From Hibiscus mutabilis (Eukaryota > Streptophyta > Magnoliopsida > Malvales > Malvaceae), in contig CM033745.1 in assembly GCA_019671005.1 (NCBI GenBank), positions 16,482,921-16,546,920 of the forward strand: a stretch of DNA of 64,000 nt, in the 5' to 3' direction. The notes beneath the pieces are model-generated. The model had not been told where the DNA came from and did no database searches. It saw only the letters and a list, made by a program, of their open reading frames with translations. This document shows positions 1 through 13,000 of this stretch, piece by piece (the stretch's first letter is position 1; every line of letters begins with the position of its first letter). The position numbers and the translations under genes are program-made.

Positions 1-1025
1 ACGATTTTTTGCTATTGGAAAACGTTTTATACAAAATAGTTATTGGGTACCTATACGCGTATAGCCATATCGGTACGCCATTCATACCTTGGAACCAAAT
101 ATGCTTTGAGTACCGGTACGACTTTACTCTACCGATACGTGGTGTTTATATTTGAAAATCTTTTCTTTTAATAATATAACTGTTACTTTGTCAGTTTTGT
201 TAGAACCATAAATTTGAAAATTAGTTATACCGTACCGATACGCCCTTAGGCGTACCGATACAATTTTCAGGACTTTTTCCTCAGATTCCAATGAGCAAAA
301 CTGGTACCGATATTGTACGAACAATACCGGTACACCTTTGTAAAATAAGCTTTCCATACCAATACGCCGCGTATCGATACACTCCCTCTGTACAACGCCT
401 CTTTTTTCTTTTGGAAGGTACCTATACGACAGCCTGCGTACCAATACCGATGGTAGACATCATTTATTGTTGGAAAAATAGTTTCCAACAGTTATATTGA
501 TGATCTCAACTACACAAACGGTTAGAAATCAATGAGGAGGTAATTAAATAAGTCTTCAAAGCTACAATAACAACTATTGATCAATTGAACAAGTCAAAAG
601 CAATTTAAGCACAAATCCAACTATCTTTGAGTCTATTAGTCAATTCTTGTAACCCACTTGAGTGGCCTTTCTTGTAATCATTTTTATTCAAGTATTGGGT
701 TTGAGTGAACTTGTAATTGGGCAAACAAACTACCTTTGAGAGGATTTTTTGTTTGCACTCCTTTTCTTGTAAAAGAAAAAGTTTGATCAAAGTTTTGGGT
801 AGAAAGCTTTGATTGTGTAACGGTTGCCTTTTTAGCCTAGAAAAGGGGAAGAAATTCTTAGTGAATTTAGTGGGAAGCTAAGGTAGTGGATGTAACCTTG
901 TTAGAGGTTGAACCACTATAAATCCCTTGCGTCTCATTTTTATTTTTCCAATTTGCTTCCAAACTTTTTATTTGCCAATTCACTCTTCTCTTGGCCATTT
1001 CCACATTTGATTTATCATCCTAACA
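1..1025 (+). mobile_element. Copia-like LTR, 5'-truncated by window edge
   Basis: This matches the LTR at 18587-19861 over its length: shared blocks around GGTACGCCATT, GGAACCAAAT, GATGATCTCAACTAC, CAACTATTGATCAATTGAAC, and the end GCCAATTCAC...CATCC(T/C)AACA. Roughly the first 200 bases of the LTR lie outside the window. The sequence after 1025 has no primer binding site, so this is a 3' LTR or a solo LTR. The first 450 bases are rich in TACCGATACG-type motifs. Small ORFs across it are repeat shadows. Confidence 0.6.
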
Positions 1026-1345
1026 ACTTCAATTCATATTTTTGAAAATACTTTTTCACATGTTGTAATTTAACCCATCGACTTTGTATGATTTCCTCAT
1101 TTCTTCAATTTTTCCTTTGTTTTAAGTCCATTTTGACCAAATTTGAAACCACGTGCTCCTAAACCAATGTAGAATACCTATGTAGCTTCAATTCATATTT
1201 TTAAAAATAAATTACAATATTTTTATAATTTAGCCCCTTAACTTTGTATGATTTCCTCATTTCTTCAATTCCTCTTTCGTTTTAAGTTTATTTTGACCAA
1301 ATTTAAACCACTTACTCCACTACCACTATATAATATCTATGTAAA
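1026..1345. repeat. Tandem duplication, about 169-bp unit
   Basis: The block starting CTTCAATTCATATTTTT at 1027 starts again at 1196 and partly a third time near 1345. Both units contain TTTGTATGATTTCCTCATTTC and a TTTTGACCAAATTT block. No coding signal is seen. Confidence 0.6.
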
Positions 1346-3449
1346 TTCAATTGATATTTTTAACATTTTTTTTTTCAATTTTGTTCATTAACTTTACATT
1401 TTATTCAATTTGTTCATTCAACTATATATATATATATATTTTGAATTCTTTCTCACCAATTCCTTGATATCTTTATACTATCATCAATACTTTATCCTCA
1501 AAAGTTTATTCTTTAAATAACATTATAAATATATTTTAAAATTTTAAAAGTTATTTTTTATTAAATAACATTACAAATTTTACTCACATATGTGAAAAAA
1601 TAATTTGAATATATATATACCTTATATGATTAGATAAAGTCTTTTAAATTAAAAATTCGTACAATAACATTAGAAATGATTACAATTAAATTTGTACAAA
1701 AACTTGAAAACTCGACTCGAATCGAAAAAAATTTAAATAAAGTTTGAGTCATAAATAAAATAAGGCTCGTTAACTAGAATGACTCAAAATTTTTTGACTC
1801 AATTCGATCGAATGCTCATCCCAATAAAATCTATTCACAAACCTTAAAACCTAATCATAAACACTAAACCCCAACTTCTAAACCCTAAAAACTAAGCACA
1901 TGTGGAAAATAAAAATTTCTCCATAAACTCAAACTTCTAAACCTTAAAATTAAGCACCACAACCGATGTATAGAATATTTTCTCTTAAAAATATCTAAAA
2001 TTATATATCGACTAAAAATAAACCGATAAAAGCAAATTAATTTGGGTTGAACCTGAAGCCAAACCAAACCAAACCAAACCAAACCAAACCAAACCAAACC
2101 TTCTTTTTCTTTGTTTATAGCCCTCCACAATTTAGACAAGCTTGAAAAACAACAGTTCTTAGTACTCCCCTATTGGGCCAGTCTTAATCATGATTGATGT
2201 TTGGTTTAAATAATTAAATATGTTAAAATGTTTTTATATTATTTTAAAATTCAAAATTTAGTCTTTATAGTTTATTTTTTTAATATTGAGCTTTTGTATT
2301 GTTGGTAAAAAAAGTATTGTACTGTCTTTTATTAAAAAAAAATTGACTCTTCCACTAACTTATAACTTTAATTGACATAGCAGTTGCAGAAAATACTAAA
2401 TAATATTTTTAATCTCTATTTTTATAATTTTTTATCCCTTTAATACTTAAAACATTATAAACATAGAAGATTAAAAATTATATTGTTCAATTATAGAGAG
2501 TTTTATTTATTTTTAAAGAATAAGATTCGACTTGATAAAAAAATAATATGAGGATTAAAGAGTTATTTTATCTTTTTTATATCTATCGAATCAACACTTT
2601 GTGACAGAATTAGATAGAAGTTAAAAGAGATTAAATTTTCAAATAAAAAATAGTACAACAACTCAATGTCGCGAGATTAAAGTATAGGGATTAAATTTAA
2701 AATTTTAAAAGAATATAGAGAGCAATATCATATTTAAACCTTGATCTTTATCATATAAAAGATGTTTTAAAATTTTATTAAAATTTTATATACTACTATC
2801 TTTTTTATTAAAAAAGTTAGTGAAAAAGTGCTCTGTGTGGTAGTTAAAATAAAATTTCATAGCAATTTTTAAAAACTATCTTTTTTATTATTTTTAGCGT
2901 CGGCGACGGCCTTTAGCCGTTTTATTAGTTTTGTATATAAATAAAATTCGATATCATTGATGAAAGTTTTATTTTTAAGTTATTTTTTGTTTCGCTTTGA
3001 CATATTTACATTACATATGTTTTTTCGCATTTCATTCGTCTACTTTTATGGCAATTCATTCGTATGCTTCTATAACAGTTTTAGTTTGTCTTTGTGACAG
3101 TATTGCCTGCTTTTCAGCAGTTTAGTGTTCGTATGACGAGTATCAGCGAGAATTTTTAGCAGCGAAGATCGGTGGTCTGTGATGCTTTTGATCCCTTTTG
3201 TGATTTTGCTGATATGCCAAAAACTAACGGCGGAAAGATTTACTTTTTTCATAGAATACTTTGTTCAAAGTAGTTGATTGCTATATTTCATTCAGAAGAC
3301 TTATGTGCAAGTTTTTTAGAAAGTGAAGAGTTTTGATTTTTTATGTCTTTTATACTCTTTGAAATTTATTGTTTTATGTTATTCACATTGAATTCTCAAT
3401 ATTTGAGTGTGGTTCTTTTGTAAACTTGCTTACTTTAAATATAATCTAG
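1346..3449. other. AT-rich intergenic DNA, no gene seen
   Basis: Long A/T runs with no supported reading frame. It holds a short (AT)n tract near 1424-1439, a piece near 1690-1830 with GACTCGACTCGAATCGA-type motifs that recur at 22927-23480, and degenerate AAACCCTAA-like stretches near 1850-1890. Confidence 0.5.
2062..2100. repeat. (AACCA)n microsatellite
   Basis: About eight consecutive AACCA units. The 84-residue - strand ORF across it owes its GLVWF repeats to this tract and is not a gene. Confidence 0.85.
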
Positions 3450-3698
3450 CATTCTTTTCTTGTTAAAAAAAAGGAACAACAAAGAAAATCAATTACTACT
3501 TCCTTTTTTTGTTTGTTCGAAAAAATCAACTCTCACAATTATTTTTTTGAATAGTCTAAAGATAATTATAAGATAATAGTAATATCTGTTCATAGATATT
3601 CTTAACCTTTTGAATGCACACACACCTTGCAGACATTGCGATTGAACCCGGGTGTCCTAGGACGAACATTATCTATTTTTTCACTGGGACCACTTGTT
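3450..3698 (-). mobile_element. SINE-like unit, copy 1 of a tandem pair
   Basis: Read on the - strand, the unit begins AACAAGTGGTCCCAGTGAAA (A-box-like) and has GGGTTCAATCGCAATG about 50 bases on, close to the pol III B box GGTTCGANTCC. This is the expected layout of a tRNA-derived SINE. A near-identical unit follows at 3729-3962. The short + strand ORF 3627-3818 spans the junction and is not coding. Confidence 0.4.
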
Positions 3699-3728
3699 AA
3701 AAAAAGAACAACAAAGAAAATCAACATT

Positions 3729-3962
3729 ATTTTCTTGTTAAAAAAAAGAACAACAAAGAAAATCAATTACTACTACTTTTTTTTGTTTGTTCGAAAAAAC
3801 TCTCACAATTATGAATAGTCTAAAGATGATTATAAGGTAGTATTAATATATGTTCATAGATATTTTTAACCTTTTGACATGCACACACCTTGCAGACATT
3901 GCGATTGAACATGGGTGTCCTACGACAAACATCATCTGCTTTTTCACTAGGACCACTTGTTG
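3729..3962 (-). mobile_element. SINE-like unit, copy 2 of a tandem pair
   Basis: Same order of blocks as 3450-3698: TTGTTAAAAAAAAGAACAAC, CTCACAATTATG, TTCATAGATATT, CTTGCAGACATTGCGATTGAAC, ACTAGGACCACTTGTT. The B-box-like stretch is changed to ATGTTCAATCGC. The head GGTCCCAGTG is shared with the + strand SINE at 19937. Confidence 0.4.
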
Positions 3963-4282
3963 CGTTCTATTTATAAATAGTTAACTCAAACTCACTTAGA
4001 TATCTATATATAACTGATCAGCTTTTACAAATTTTTATTCTTGGATGGTTTAACTTGCTACATACAAAAAGCTTTACAACGCAAGTTTCTTAAGTGCCAC
4101 GTTTGAGATAGACAATGACGCTACATATCTTATTAAACATGTTGTACGTCGTATCAAACATGTCTATAATATTTAAGATAAACGCTGACATTGTATATTC
4201 TTTTAAACTGACTATATATACTATCAGACATATATTTTGAAAAGAAAATAATAACCCCATAACACAAACACTAAGCAAGGAC

Positions 4283-4620
4283 ACATAAAATGGGACCATG
4301 GTTTCATTATCTTTGCTTGGTATGTCATCTATCAACTTCTCAACTTCAGTTAATAGTCCAACTCGACTGAGTAGGTTAACCAGACATGCGTAATGTTTCG
4401 ACTTTAATTCCATCTGATACACTTCTGACGTGGAATCAAAAAGTTTACGACCTTCTTCAACCAATTCCCCATGATTTCAGGCACTTCAAACACCTAGTAA
4501 GGTGATATCATCAAGTTACCCACATATGATTGAAGTCCCAGTTAATATCTCTAAGCTTTCTCAACCGACCCACACTTTGCATACATTTCTATAAGAGCAG
4601 TATGAACAACGGTCTCTACG
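4283..4620 (-). pseudogene. Pentatricopeptide-repeat (PPR) protein fragment
   Basis: On the - strand, the stretch from 4620 down reads TALIEMYAKCGSVEKA, a typical PLS-class PPR repeat. After stops and frame changes, 4464-4290 gives VEEGRKLFDSTSEV, HYACLVNLLSRVGLLTEVEKLI and PSKDNET, the pattern of late repeats and the E region in plant organelle RNA-editing PPR proteins. Only one or two repeats remain, with no start codon, no N-terminal repeats and no complete E/DYW end. The 124-residue ORF at 4090-4464 runs past the PPR part into unrelated AT-rich sequence. It is a relic of a duplicated or retroposed gene. The family assignment is fairly sure and the edges are approximate. Confidence 0.65.
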
Positions 4621-4862
4621 GCGATTCTATAAGTGCAGTAGAATTGAGTATTGTAGAAACGTTAGGAAGAGCGTCCTGGATATACTAAGTTCTTGGATAT
4701 ATATCGGGTTCGTTTTAATATTTTTATTTTTTAAAAAAATTAATAATACTTTTATTTTTAGTAATTATTATTGTTTTAAATTCATTTTGAATATTTTATT
4801 TTTAAAATTTTAACAATTTCTTAATTGTTAATTTTTTGTTTAATGATTAAATAAGTCTTCGA

Positions 4863-5417
4863 CACTATTTGACAATTAGCGGATAGTTGGTAGCTGATAG
4901 TTGATTGCATTAGCTGATTTGACTAGCGGATTGAATTAGCTGATTGTATAAAAATATTTGGTAAAATTAACTGATAGCTGGTAGTTGTTTGATTATTTAA
5001 ACAAACAAAATGACATATAAGGACATGATTACATTCGTTATTTGTTTAAATAGTTTATTAGTTATCAATATTTTGTATCTATTAATTTATTATTTGTATA
5101 ATTATTTTTAATACAATTTAATTAATTATTAAATTTAAATACAAATATAAATGTGTGAGAATAAAAAGAAAAAAAGTATTAGTATACAAATGTCACAATG
5201 TAAATACATGAAAGTGGAGAATTAAAATAGAAAAGGTTAGATTTAGGTTATTTAGAGATTTTTTTATAATTGTTTAGGGTAAAAGAGTCTTTATAACTCT
5301 TATGTTCACTTCTAATCCGCTATTTACTAAACATTCAAATGGGGGATTTGACTAGTCAAACCTCTAATTTTAGCTCAAACTTCTAATTTTGGCACAAACT
5401 GTTATTTACCAAACATG
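4863..5417. mobile_element. hAT-like short non-autonomous element
   Basis: The left end CACTATTTGACAATTAGCGG and the reverse complement of the right end, CATGTTTGGTAAATAACAG, resemble the CANTGTTTGG ends of hAT elements. TTTGACTAG occurs near both ends. The flanks GTCTTCGA and ACCTTCTA could be a decayed 8-bp target duplication. No transposase remains. Confidence 0.35.
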
Positions 5418-6380
5418 ACCTTCTAATATTTAAAAAGAAACTCAATCAAACCTTCTATCATGTCATCATTCACATGTGAACAACAACATAAATACCATAA
5501 ATGGTCACACAAGCACTGTAAGGATAAAAGATAATTTTCATTGGTTAAAAAATTTAATTGGCACAATTTTAAATTTTATGACTCAATAGAAAATAATTTA
5601 ATTAATTTTTTTCTCAGAAAGGTTCATAGGCTTATAGACCACTTAAGCATATCATTAATCATTTTGGTTGAAACTTTGTCATAATTTTAAGAAATACAAT
5701 TTATTTTGTTGACATAAACAATTTGTGTTTGAATGGATAAAATTTTGACCAAAATAACAAATGCTACTAACTATTTGAACTAAGTACTAATACTATGAAA
5801 GAAAAACGATTAAATGATGTAAAATTAAAGTAAACGAACTGAATATTAATTTTTAAGTATAATTATCGTACTTAATTTGTTGGTTGATCAGTCTATATTA
5901 AGTACCCATAGATCTATTATAAGAGCAACTATTGCGATCTAATTTATTCAATTCACAATATTAAGATTCGACCTCTAACGTTGCTTAAACAACTCAATGA
6001 TTAAATATTAATTTTGATTGTAACAGGACACTGAAATTTAACCTATGTCTAATTTTAAAAGCTAAAACAACTATTACTTTAATTTGTCATAGTTCAACCT
6101 TCGCACTTTACTAAAAAAACAAGAAATTAGTCCAATTTTCAATGAACACATAAACTTGAATTATTGATTGTATTAATTTATACATTATATTTTCGAATTT
6201 TTATTATTATGCGTATATAAATTGTTGTACAGTTGATTTTCGAATTAATTGACAAAATAAATAATATTATTTAATTAGAGTAATTTTTAATATAAAACTA
6301 AAATTATTTTGAAGAAAAAAATGAGCGATAGCGTAAAAATGAAAGGGCATATAAAACGAACTTTCACGTAACCGTCACGT
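5418..6380. other. Intergenic DNA upstream of the ligase gene
   Basis: AT-rich, with no open frame above background and no recognised repeat apart from A/T-rich low-complexity runs. Confidence 0.5.
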
Positions 6381-6386
6381 TGGGCA

Positions 6387-6395
6387 CTATAAAAA
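6387..6395 (+). promoter_or_regulatory. Candidate TATA box (CTATAAAAA)
   Basis: CACTATAAAAAGG lies about 620 bases before the ligase start codon. It is followed about 20 bases on by the palindrome GGCCATAATGGCC and by a possible splice donor, GGTAACTAGG, near 6437. A long or spliced 5' leader would fit, but the transcription start cannot be set from sequence alone. Confidence 0.35.
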
Positions 6396-6539
6396 GGTGT
6401 GAGAAGGCGGCCATAATGGCCGGAGATTGATGATCGGTAACTAGGTTTTTAGGTGTAAAATAAAAAAAAGTAATAGAGTAATTTAAAGGAAAAAATTTTA
6501 ATACACATGCCTGTAAAATTTAGTTTACACGTGCCTTTT

Positions 6540-6620
6540 AGTTTTAGTTTAGGGTTTAAAGTTTAAGGGTTTAGGTTTTAGAGTTTAGAATTTAAGGGTT
6601 TAGGGTGTGGGGTTTAGTTT
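6540..6620 (+). repeat. Degenerate telomere-like TTTAGGG stretch
   Basis: Imperfect GTTTAGGGTTTAAAG / GGGTTTAGG units. Similar short stretches occur near 22810-22850, 23660-23710 and 24700-24760. They are too irregular to be true telomeric arrays. Confidence 0.4.
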
Positions 6621-7007
6621 TTTAGAATTAGGGTTAAGAATTTAATATTTAAATTTTTATAATGTAAATACACATTTTACACATGCTATGTATCAAAGTT
6701 TTACCATAATTTAAATCTCTTATTATTGAAAGTATGAAAAACTGATTGGGTTACATGAATGTTAGGTATTTATAGCCAATAGACTAACAAGCCAACAAAC
6801 TAAGAACAGATTCTTAACAGCTAATTAACTATCTTTCAACAAAAGGAACATTAAAGCGTGAGGGGTAAACTCGGCATCCGAACGACGTCCATCTCAAACA
6901 CAAACTCGCCTACACGAAAAACAGGAAAATAATATAGTCAAATATATAAATAATTACCATCCTGACTCGGTTCCTCTCACGCAAACTCATTGAGCTGACT
7001 CAACCCG

Positions 7008-10000
7008 ATGGAGATAGCCCCCGCGGTTACGCCTTCTCCTTCGCTGGGCGATGAAAACCCCACTTTTTCCGCAGATGACGTAACAGCAGACGGCGTTATG
7101 CCTTCGCCATCAACGTCTTCCTCATCGTTGGAGAAGGATGAAAAAGCGACGCCATCTACGGCGTCAGCGGTGTCGTTGGGGGCGGTGGCTTCGAAATATG
7201 ATCCCGGTATGGAGGAGGAAGAAGAAGAGGAAGATGTTTGTAGGATCTGCCGGAATCCGGGAGATGCTGACAATCCGCTTCGATACCCCTGCGCTTGTAG
7301 CGGCAGCATAAAATATGTCCACCAGGATTGCCTTCTTCAGTGGCTCAATCACAGCAATGCACGCCAATGCGAGGTTAGTTTTTTTGTTTTTGTAATTCTC
7401 GTATAAAATGATAGGAGTGGTTTTTGAAGGTTAGTTTCAGTTAGGGTTTTAGATTTATTTTTAATTAAATTTCATGATTTGGTGTTTGGATTAGCTGTGT
7501 TCATTGAGTGAGAAGTAGATGTGATTAAGAAATGAAGACTAATTTTGGATTTTCTTATATTTCTTTGCTGATTATGTTTTGCAAGTCCTGGAACTTTTGT
7601 ATTTGCAGCTGTAACTTGTATGGGGTGAGAACATGATTTTTTGATGATTTTCATGGGTTTTGAATGATCTGAGATGTCATTAGCTGCAACTAACTTTTTA
7701 AAGTTTGAATTGAATAAATACCGGTGGCAATAGAACTTCTTGTGAAGCAGTCAAGCTTGAGATTTATTATTATTATAAATTTCGCTAATGCATGATTGAA
7801 GATGCAAACTAAGTGCTGTTAGAGATGAGCCTTGGACTTTAGGTTATGCATGATAAATAGCTATGCCATGCGAATGGAGCTCATAGCTTTTGGGGACATA
7901 GCAGTTCTAAAACACTTTATGTTTCAATGTTGCGAGCATGGTTCTCTTCAAGTCATTTTTTTGGTATGCAAATTAGTAAACTGGCGTGTCTGAGCTACTT
8001 CTCTACCTCCTTTCCCTATTTCTCTGTTTATGTCTCAGCCTCCTCTCCCGTTCCTCGCATTATTTTTTCATTAAAATTCATGTTTAAAAGATCTTATTGT
8101 TCAGTGGATCTCCCCTCACCCCCCTCTTGTTAAAATTTTCTCTATACACACAAGCACATGCCTCAGAAAGTAGATTTTTGTGATTTTAATGATTTAACTT
8201 GACTTTCTTTGCAGGTTTGCAAGCATGCATTTTCTTTCTCCCCTGTGTATGCTGAGAATGCTCCAGCAAGGCTTCCTTTTCAGGAGTTTGTTGTTGGGAT
8301 GGCAATGAAAGCTTGTCATGTTCTGCAGTTCTTTTTGCGCCTTAGTTTTGTACTTTTTGTCTGGCTTCTCATCATACCTCTCATTACCTTTTGGATATGG
8401 CGGTTGGCATTCGTCAGGAGTTTTGGTGAAGCTCAGACATTATTCTTAAGCCATATTTCAACCACAATTATTCTTACTGATTGTTTGCATGGATTCCTAC
8501 TTTCTGCTAGCATCGTGTTTATTTTTCTTGGAGCAACTTCTTTGAGGGATTATTTTCGTCATTTGCGAGAGCTTGGAGGACAAGATGCTGATAGAGAAGA
8601 TGAAGGAGATAGGAATGGTGCTCGTGCTGCTAGGCGACCCCCTGGACAAGGTAATAGGAATTTTGCTGCTGATGGTAATGGTGAAGATGCTGACGGTGCA
8701 CAAGTTGTTGGTGGAGATGGTCAAATCATCAGAAGGAATGCTGAAAATGTGGCAGCTCGTCTTGAAGCTCATGTCGAACAGATGTTTGATGGCCTGGATG
8801 ACGCTGATGGTGCTGAAGATGTACCTTTTGATGAGCTTGTTGGCATGCAGGGTCCGTTTTTTCATTTGGTTGAGAATGCATTCACTGTAAGTCTTTTTGG
8901 TTGTCCCAATTTTACGATTTATGCTTATCTTCTAATTGGTGTTCTTATACTAATGTTATTTAAGCACTTGCCTTGCCTTTTGGTTGGGGATTTTCTTGGG
9001 AACCTTTAGGTGCTGAGACTAGCTTACCAATATATCAGCCTCAAAAACAAAGCGTGATTTGCCTGTTTGCATTTGTGTGTTTAGTGGCATAGGCTATTGA
9101 TGCTAATTTGGAATATGAGAACTTAAAAGTTCAGCACTTGCATAACAAACTTGATATACTTTCAATGGAGGAAAATCTTCATGAATCATTTACCTTGCTA
9201 ATGACTAATGAGTGCTATTCTTGACTTTTTTTATTGTTCCTTAAAATGTTTACAGTTTACACTTCCAAAATACAGATAATAGACTGCAGTATGTGGTTTT
9301 ATCATTCTCTGCATCCGGTTTTTATCTTACAAGTTACAACTCTATTATTGTTTTCTTTATATGTTACTACTTTATGGATCTTCACTGTGTAGAATTACTT
9401 CAGTTGTCAAAGACATGCTAATGCTAATTTTTTTATTGTTCCTGTAAATGTTTCCACTTCCATAGTACAGACAATAGACTGCAGAATGTGGTTTTACTCT
9501 ACATGACTCTGCATCCTGTTTTTATCTTATAATTCTATTGTTGTTTTTGTTTAATACGTTACAACTTATGGATCTTCACTGTGAAGAATTACTTTAATTG
9601 TTAGACATGCTAATGCTATTTTTTCTTTAAACCTTTTCTTGTTTTAGAGCTTTCAGTTGTGAGTTGTGACAATCTGCAATAGAGTATATACGAAGAAAAG
9701 GAACTAAATGCAAATTTTTAGCCTTTTCCCTCGGTTAGCACTATTCTTTCATCATTTGATGTTTTGTTCCTGCAGGTTCTAGCCAGCAATATGATATTCC
9801 TTGGCGTTGTGATTTTTGTGCCTTTTTCTCTTGGCCGCATTATTCTCCATTATGTATCTTGGCTTTTCTCTTCTGCAAGTGGTCCTGTGCTGTCAGCAGT
9901 CATGCCAGTGACAGACACTACCCTTTCCTTGGCAAACATCACATTGAAGAATGCATTAACTGCAGTTACGAATTTGACATCTGAAGGCCAAGACAATAGC

Positions 10001-13000
10001 ATGCTTGGCCAAGTTGCAGAAATCTTGAATGCAAACTCTAGTGCAGTAGGTGAAGTTTCAAGCAACACAAGCGCGCCGTTTTCAGTGGATATCTTGAAAG
10101 GAGCAAGTATCGCAGCATCAAGGCTGTCTGATGTTACAACTCTTGCTATTGGATACATGTTCATATTCTCCTTAGTCTTCTTCTACCTCGGTGTTGTCAC
10201 ATTGATTCTGTACACTAGGGGCGAGCCTTTGACAATGGAGAGGTTGTATGGAATTGCTTCGATAGTTGAGACAATTCCATCCCTCTTCAGGCAGTTCCTG
10301 GCGGCAATGAGGCATTTGATGACAATGATTAAAGTTGCTTTCCTTCTTGTAATTGGGCTTGGGGTTTTTCCTTCGATGTGTGGATGGTGGCTAGATGTAT
10401 GCACTATAAGGATGTTTGGGAAATCAATGTCTCAAAGGGTTCAGTTTTTCTCAGTCTCACCTTTAGCTAGCTCATTGGATCATTGGGTTGTTGGAATTGT
10501 GTACATGCTACAAATAAGCATCTTTGTCAGCCTTATTCGAGGGGTAATCCTCTTTCCTGACCTATATGATACAAGTATTTATTTTAAAATGTTATATATG
10601 GTAGCATGAGTCTGATAATACAATTTTTGTTATGGACAGGTTTTACGCAATGGTGTTCTATACTTCCTTCGAGACCCAGCTGATCCAAACTACAATCCCT
10701 TCCGTGATTTAATTGATGATCCTGTAAACAAGCATGCTCGGAGAGTCTTGTTATCAGTTGCAGTTTATGGAAGTTTGATTGTGATGCTGGTATTCTTGCC
10801 AGTCCAGCTTGCTATGAAGATAGCACCATCTATTTTCCCACTTGATATATCGTAAGAATGGCACTTAACTTATCTCATTTACTCACTTATGTATGCTATG
10901 AAGATAGCACCATCTATGAAGATAGCTTACATTTCAATGATTTCCTTGTTGCAGGGTATCTGATCCATTTACTGAGATCCCAGCTGACATGCTTCTCTTT
11001 CAAATATGCATTCCATTTGCCATGAAACATTTTAAATTGCGGACAACAATCAAGTCTCTTCTCCGCTATTGGTTTACTGCAGTTGGCTGGGCATTAGGCC
11101 TAACAGAGTTTTTACTTCCCAGACCTGAGGAGAATGGTGGCCAGGAAAATGCCAATGTGGAACACGGTCAGCAGGATAGACCACAAGTTGTGCAACTAGG
11201 TGGACAAGAACAGGCCATGGTTGCATTTGCTGCTGATGATGATCCAAATAGAGGCCTCCTCTCATTAGGGAATTCTAATGTTGCGGAGGAGTTTGACGGG
11301 GATGAACGAACTGATTCAGAGTAAGTTATGTGGTGCTTTTTATAGACAATATTACGAAATGGGTCTGATTTACATTATGTCCTGAAAGTATTCAGCTTTG
11401 CTTATAGTATATTTGCATGCAACAGCTTTGCTCAGTAATTTGACTTTATAAAGATCGTTTTTACAAGGCAGTTATTCCCGGGTTAGTTACTGTATAGGTT
11501 AAGTGCAAGAGATCTAACTATATATTTTGATAGGCACATTAATCTGAATTTTTTGTGTAATCGGAGTTTGAAGAAGGGGAAGGAGAAGGAGTACTCGACC
11601 CGCAACAGATAGAGGAGGATTTATTCAATCACATAGTTTGGGCTCCTAGGATATGGCGCCCTTGGTACTATTTCCTGAAGTTTGATCATATTTTTGGATG
11701 GATGTTCAAATTATTCTTTATATCTGATTCCTCCAAATGAGTTTTGCTTTGTTTCATTGCAGAACATTGGCTATGTTCTGTGCCTGTTAATGCGGAAAGA
11801 TTAGCATTGATATCAACTCCTTAACATAATTGCTTTGCTTGTAGCTGGCTCCATTTCATTCTGTTTAATTTTATTAATGCATTCTTTAGCAGGTACGGCT
11901 TTGTTCTTCGCATTGTTCTCTTGCTGGTGGTTGCCTGGGTGACATTGCTAATCTTTAACTCTGCCTTGATAATAGTACCGATATCACTTGGACGAGCTCT
12001 TTTCAACGCCATTCCTCTTCTCCCAATAACTCATGGCATTAAGTGCAACGGTAATGTGGTTTGATTTGATCCCCCCCACCGCAATGTGTCTCTTTTGTAA
12101 TTTCAGTGCTAACTGGATTTTGTTTCTGAATCATAGACCTCTATGCTTTAGTCATTGGAAGCTATGTCATTTGGACTGCCATAGCTGGGGCTAGATACTC
12201 TATTGAGCACATTAGAACAAAGAGGGCAGCAGTTATATTTGGTCAAATTTCCAAGTGGAGCGCCATAGTCATCAAGAGTTCCATGCTCTTATCGATATGG
12301 GTATGTCATTGGTATTCTGGTGTAAATAGATTTCTACTTGTTTCAGAGCTCCAAATATGACCCATGGATCTTTATCGGTGTTGTGATGTACAGATTTTTG
12401 TCATTCCTGTTCTTATTGGTCTCCTTTTTGAGCTTTTGGTGATTGTGCCAATGCGGGTGCCTGTAGATGAGAGCCCAGTTTTCCTACTGTATCAGGATTG
12501 GGCATTGGGTCTGATTTTCCTTAAGATCTGGACTAGACTGGTAAGTATTTTACCATCATTGATTATGTGCAGCTGAAAAAGAATTATTCTGATGTAATTA
12601 TCCTCTGATTTTTGCAATGAACACTTCTATTTTTAATTATCCTCTGGTTTTTGCAATGAACACTTCTATTTTCCAACTATTTTGTAATGATTAAATTATT
12701 ACCCCACCAGGTCTAAAGTTGATATTTTTTTATATGCACAGGTTATGCTGGATCATATGATGCCATTGGTAGACGAAAGCTGGCGAGTGAAATTTGAAAG
12801 GGTGAGAGAAGATGGTTTTTCCAGACTGCAGGGCCTTTGGGTGTTGCGGGAGATTGTATTCCCCATTATAATGAAGCTGCTGACAGCCTTGTGTGTACCT
12901 TACGTACTAGCCCGAGGGGTATTTCCGGTGCTTGGCTACCCATTAGTGGTCAATTCAGCTGTCTACCGTTTTGCATGGCTAGGATGCCTTAGCTTCAGCT

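Noticed and set aside
6540..6620. Interstitial telomere array
   Set aside because: Units are too irregular and short; similar AT-rich text occurs at several other places.
11540..11740. Extra coding exon of the ligase gene
   Set aside because: The reading is chloroplast Ycf2, ends abruptly, and splicing 11320 to 11890 gives the conserved SUD1 sequence without it.
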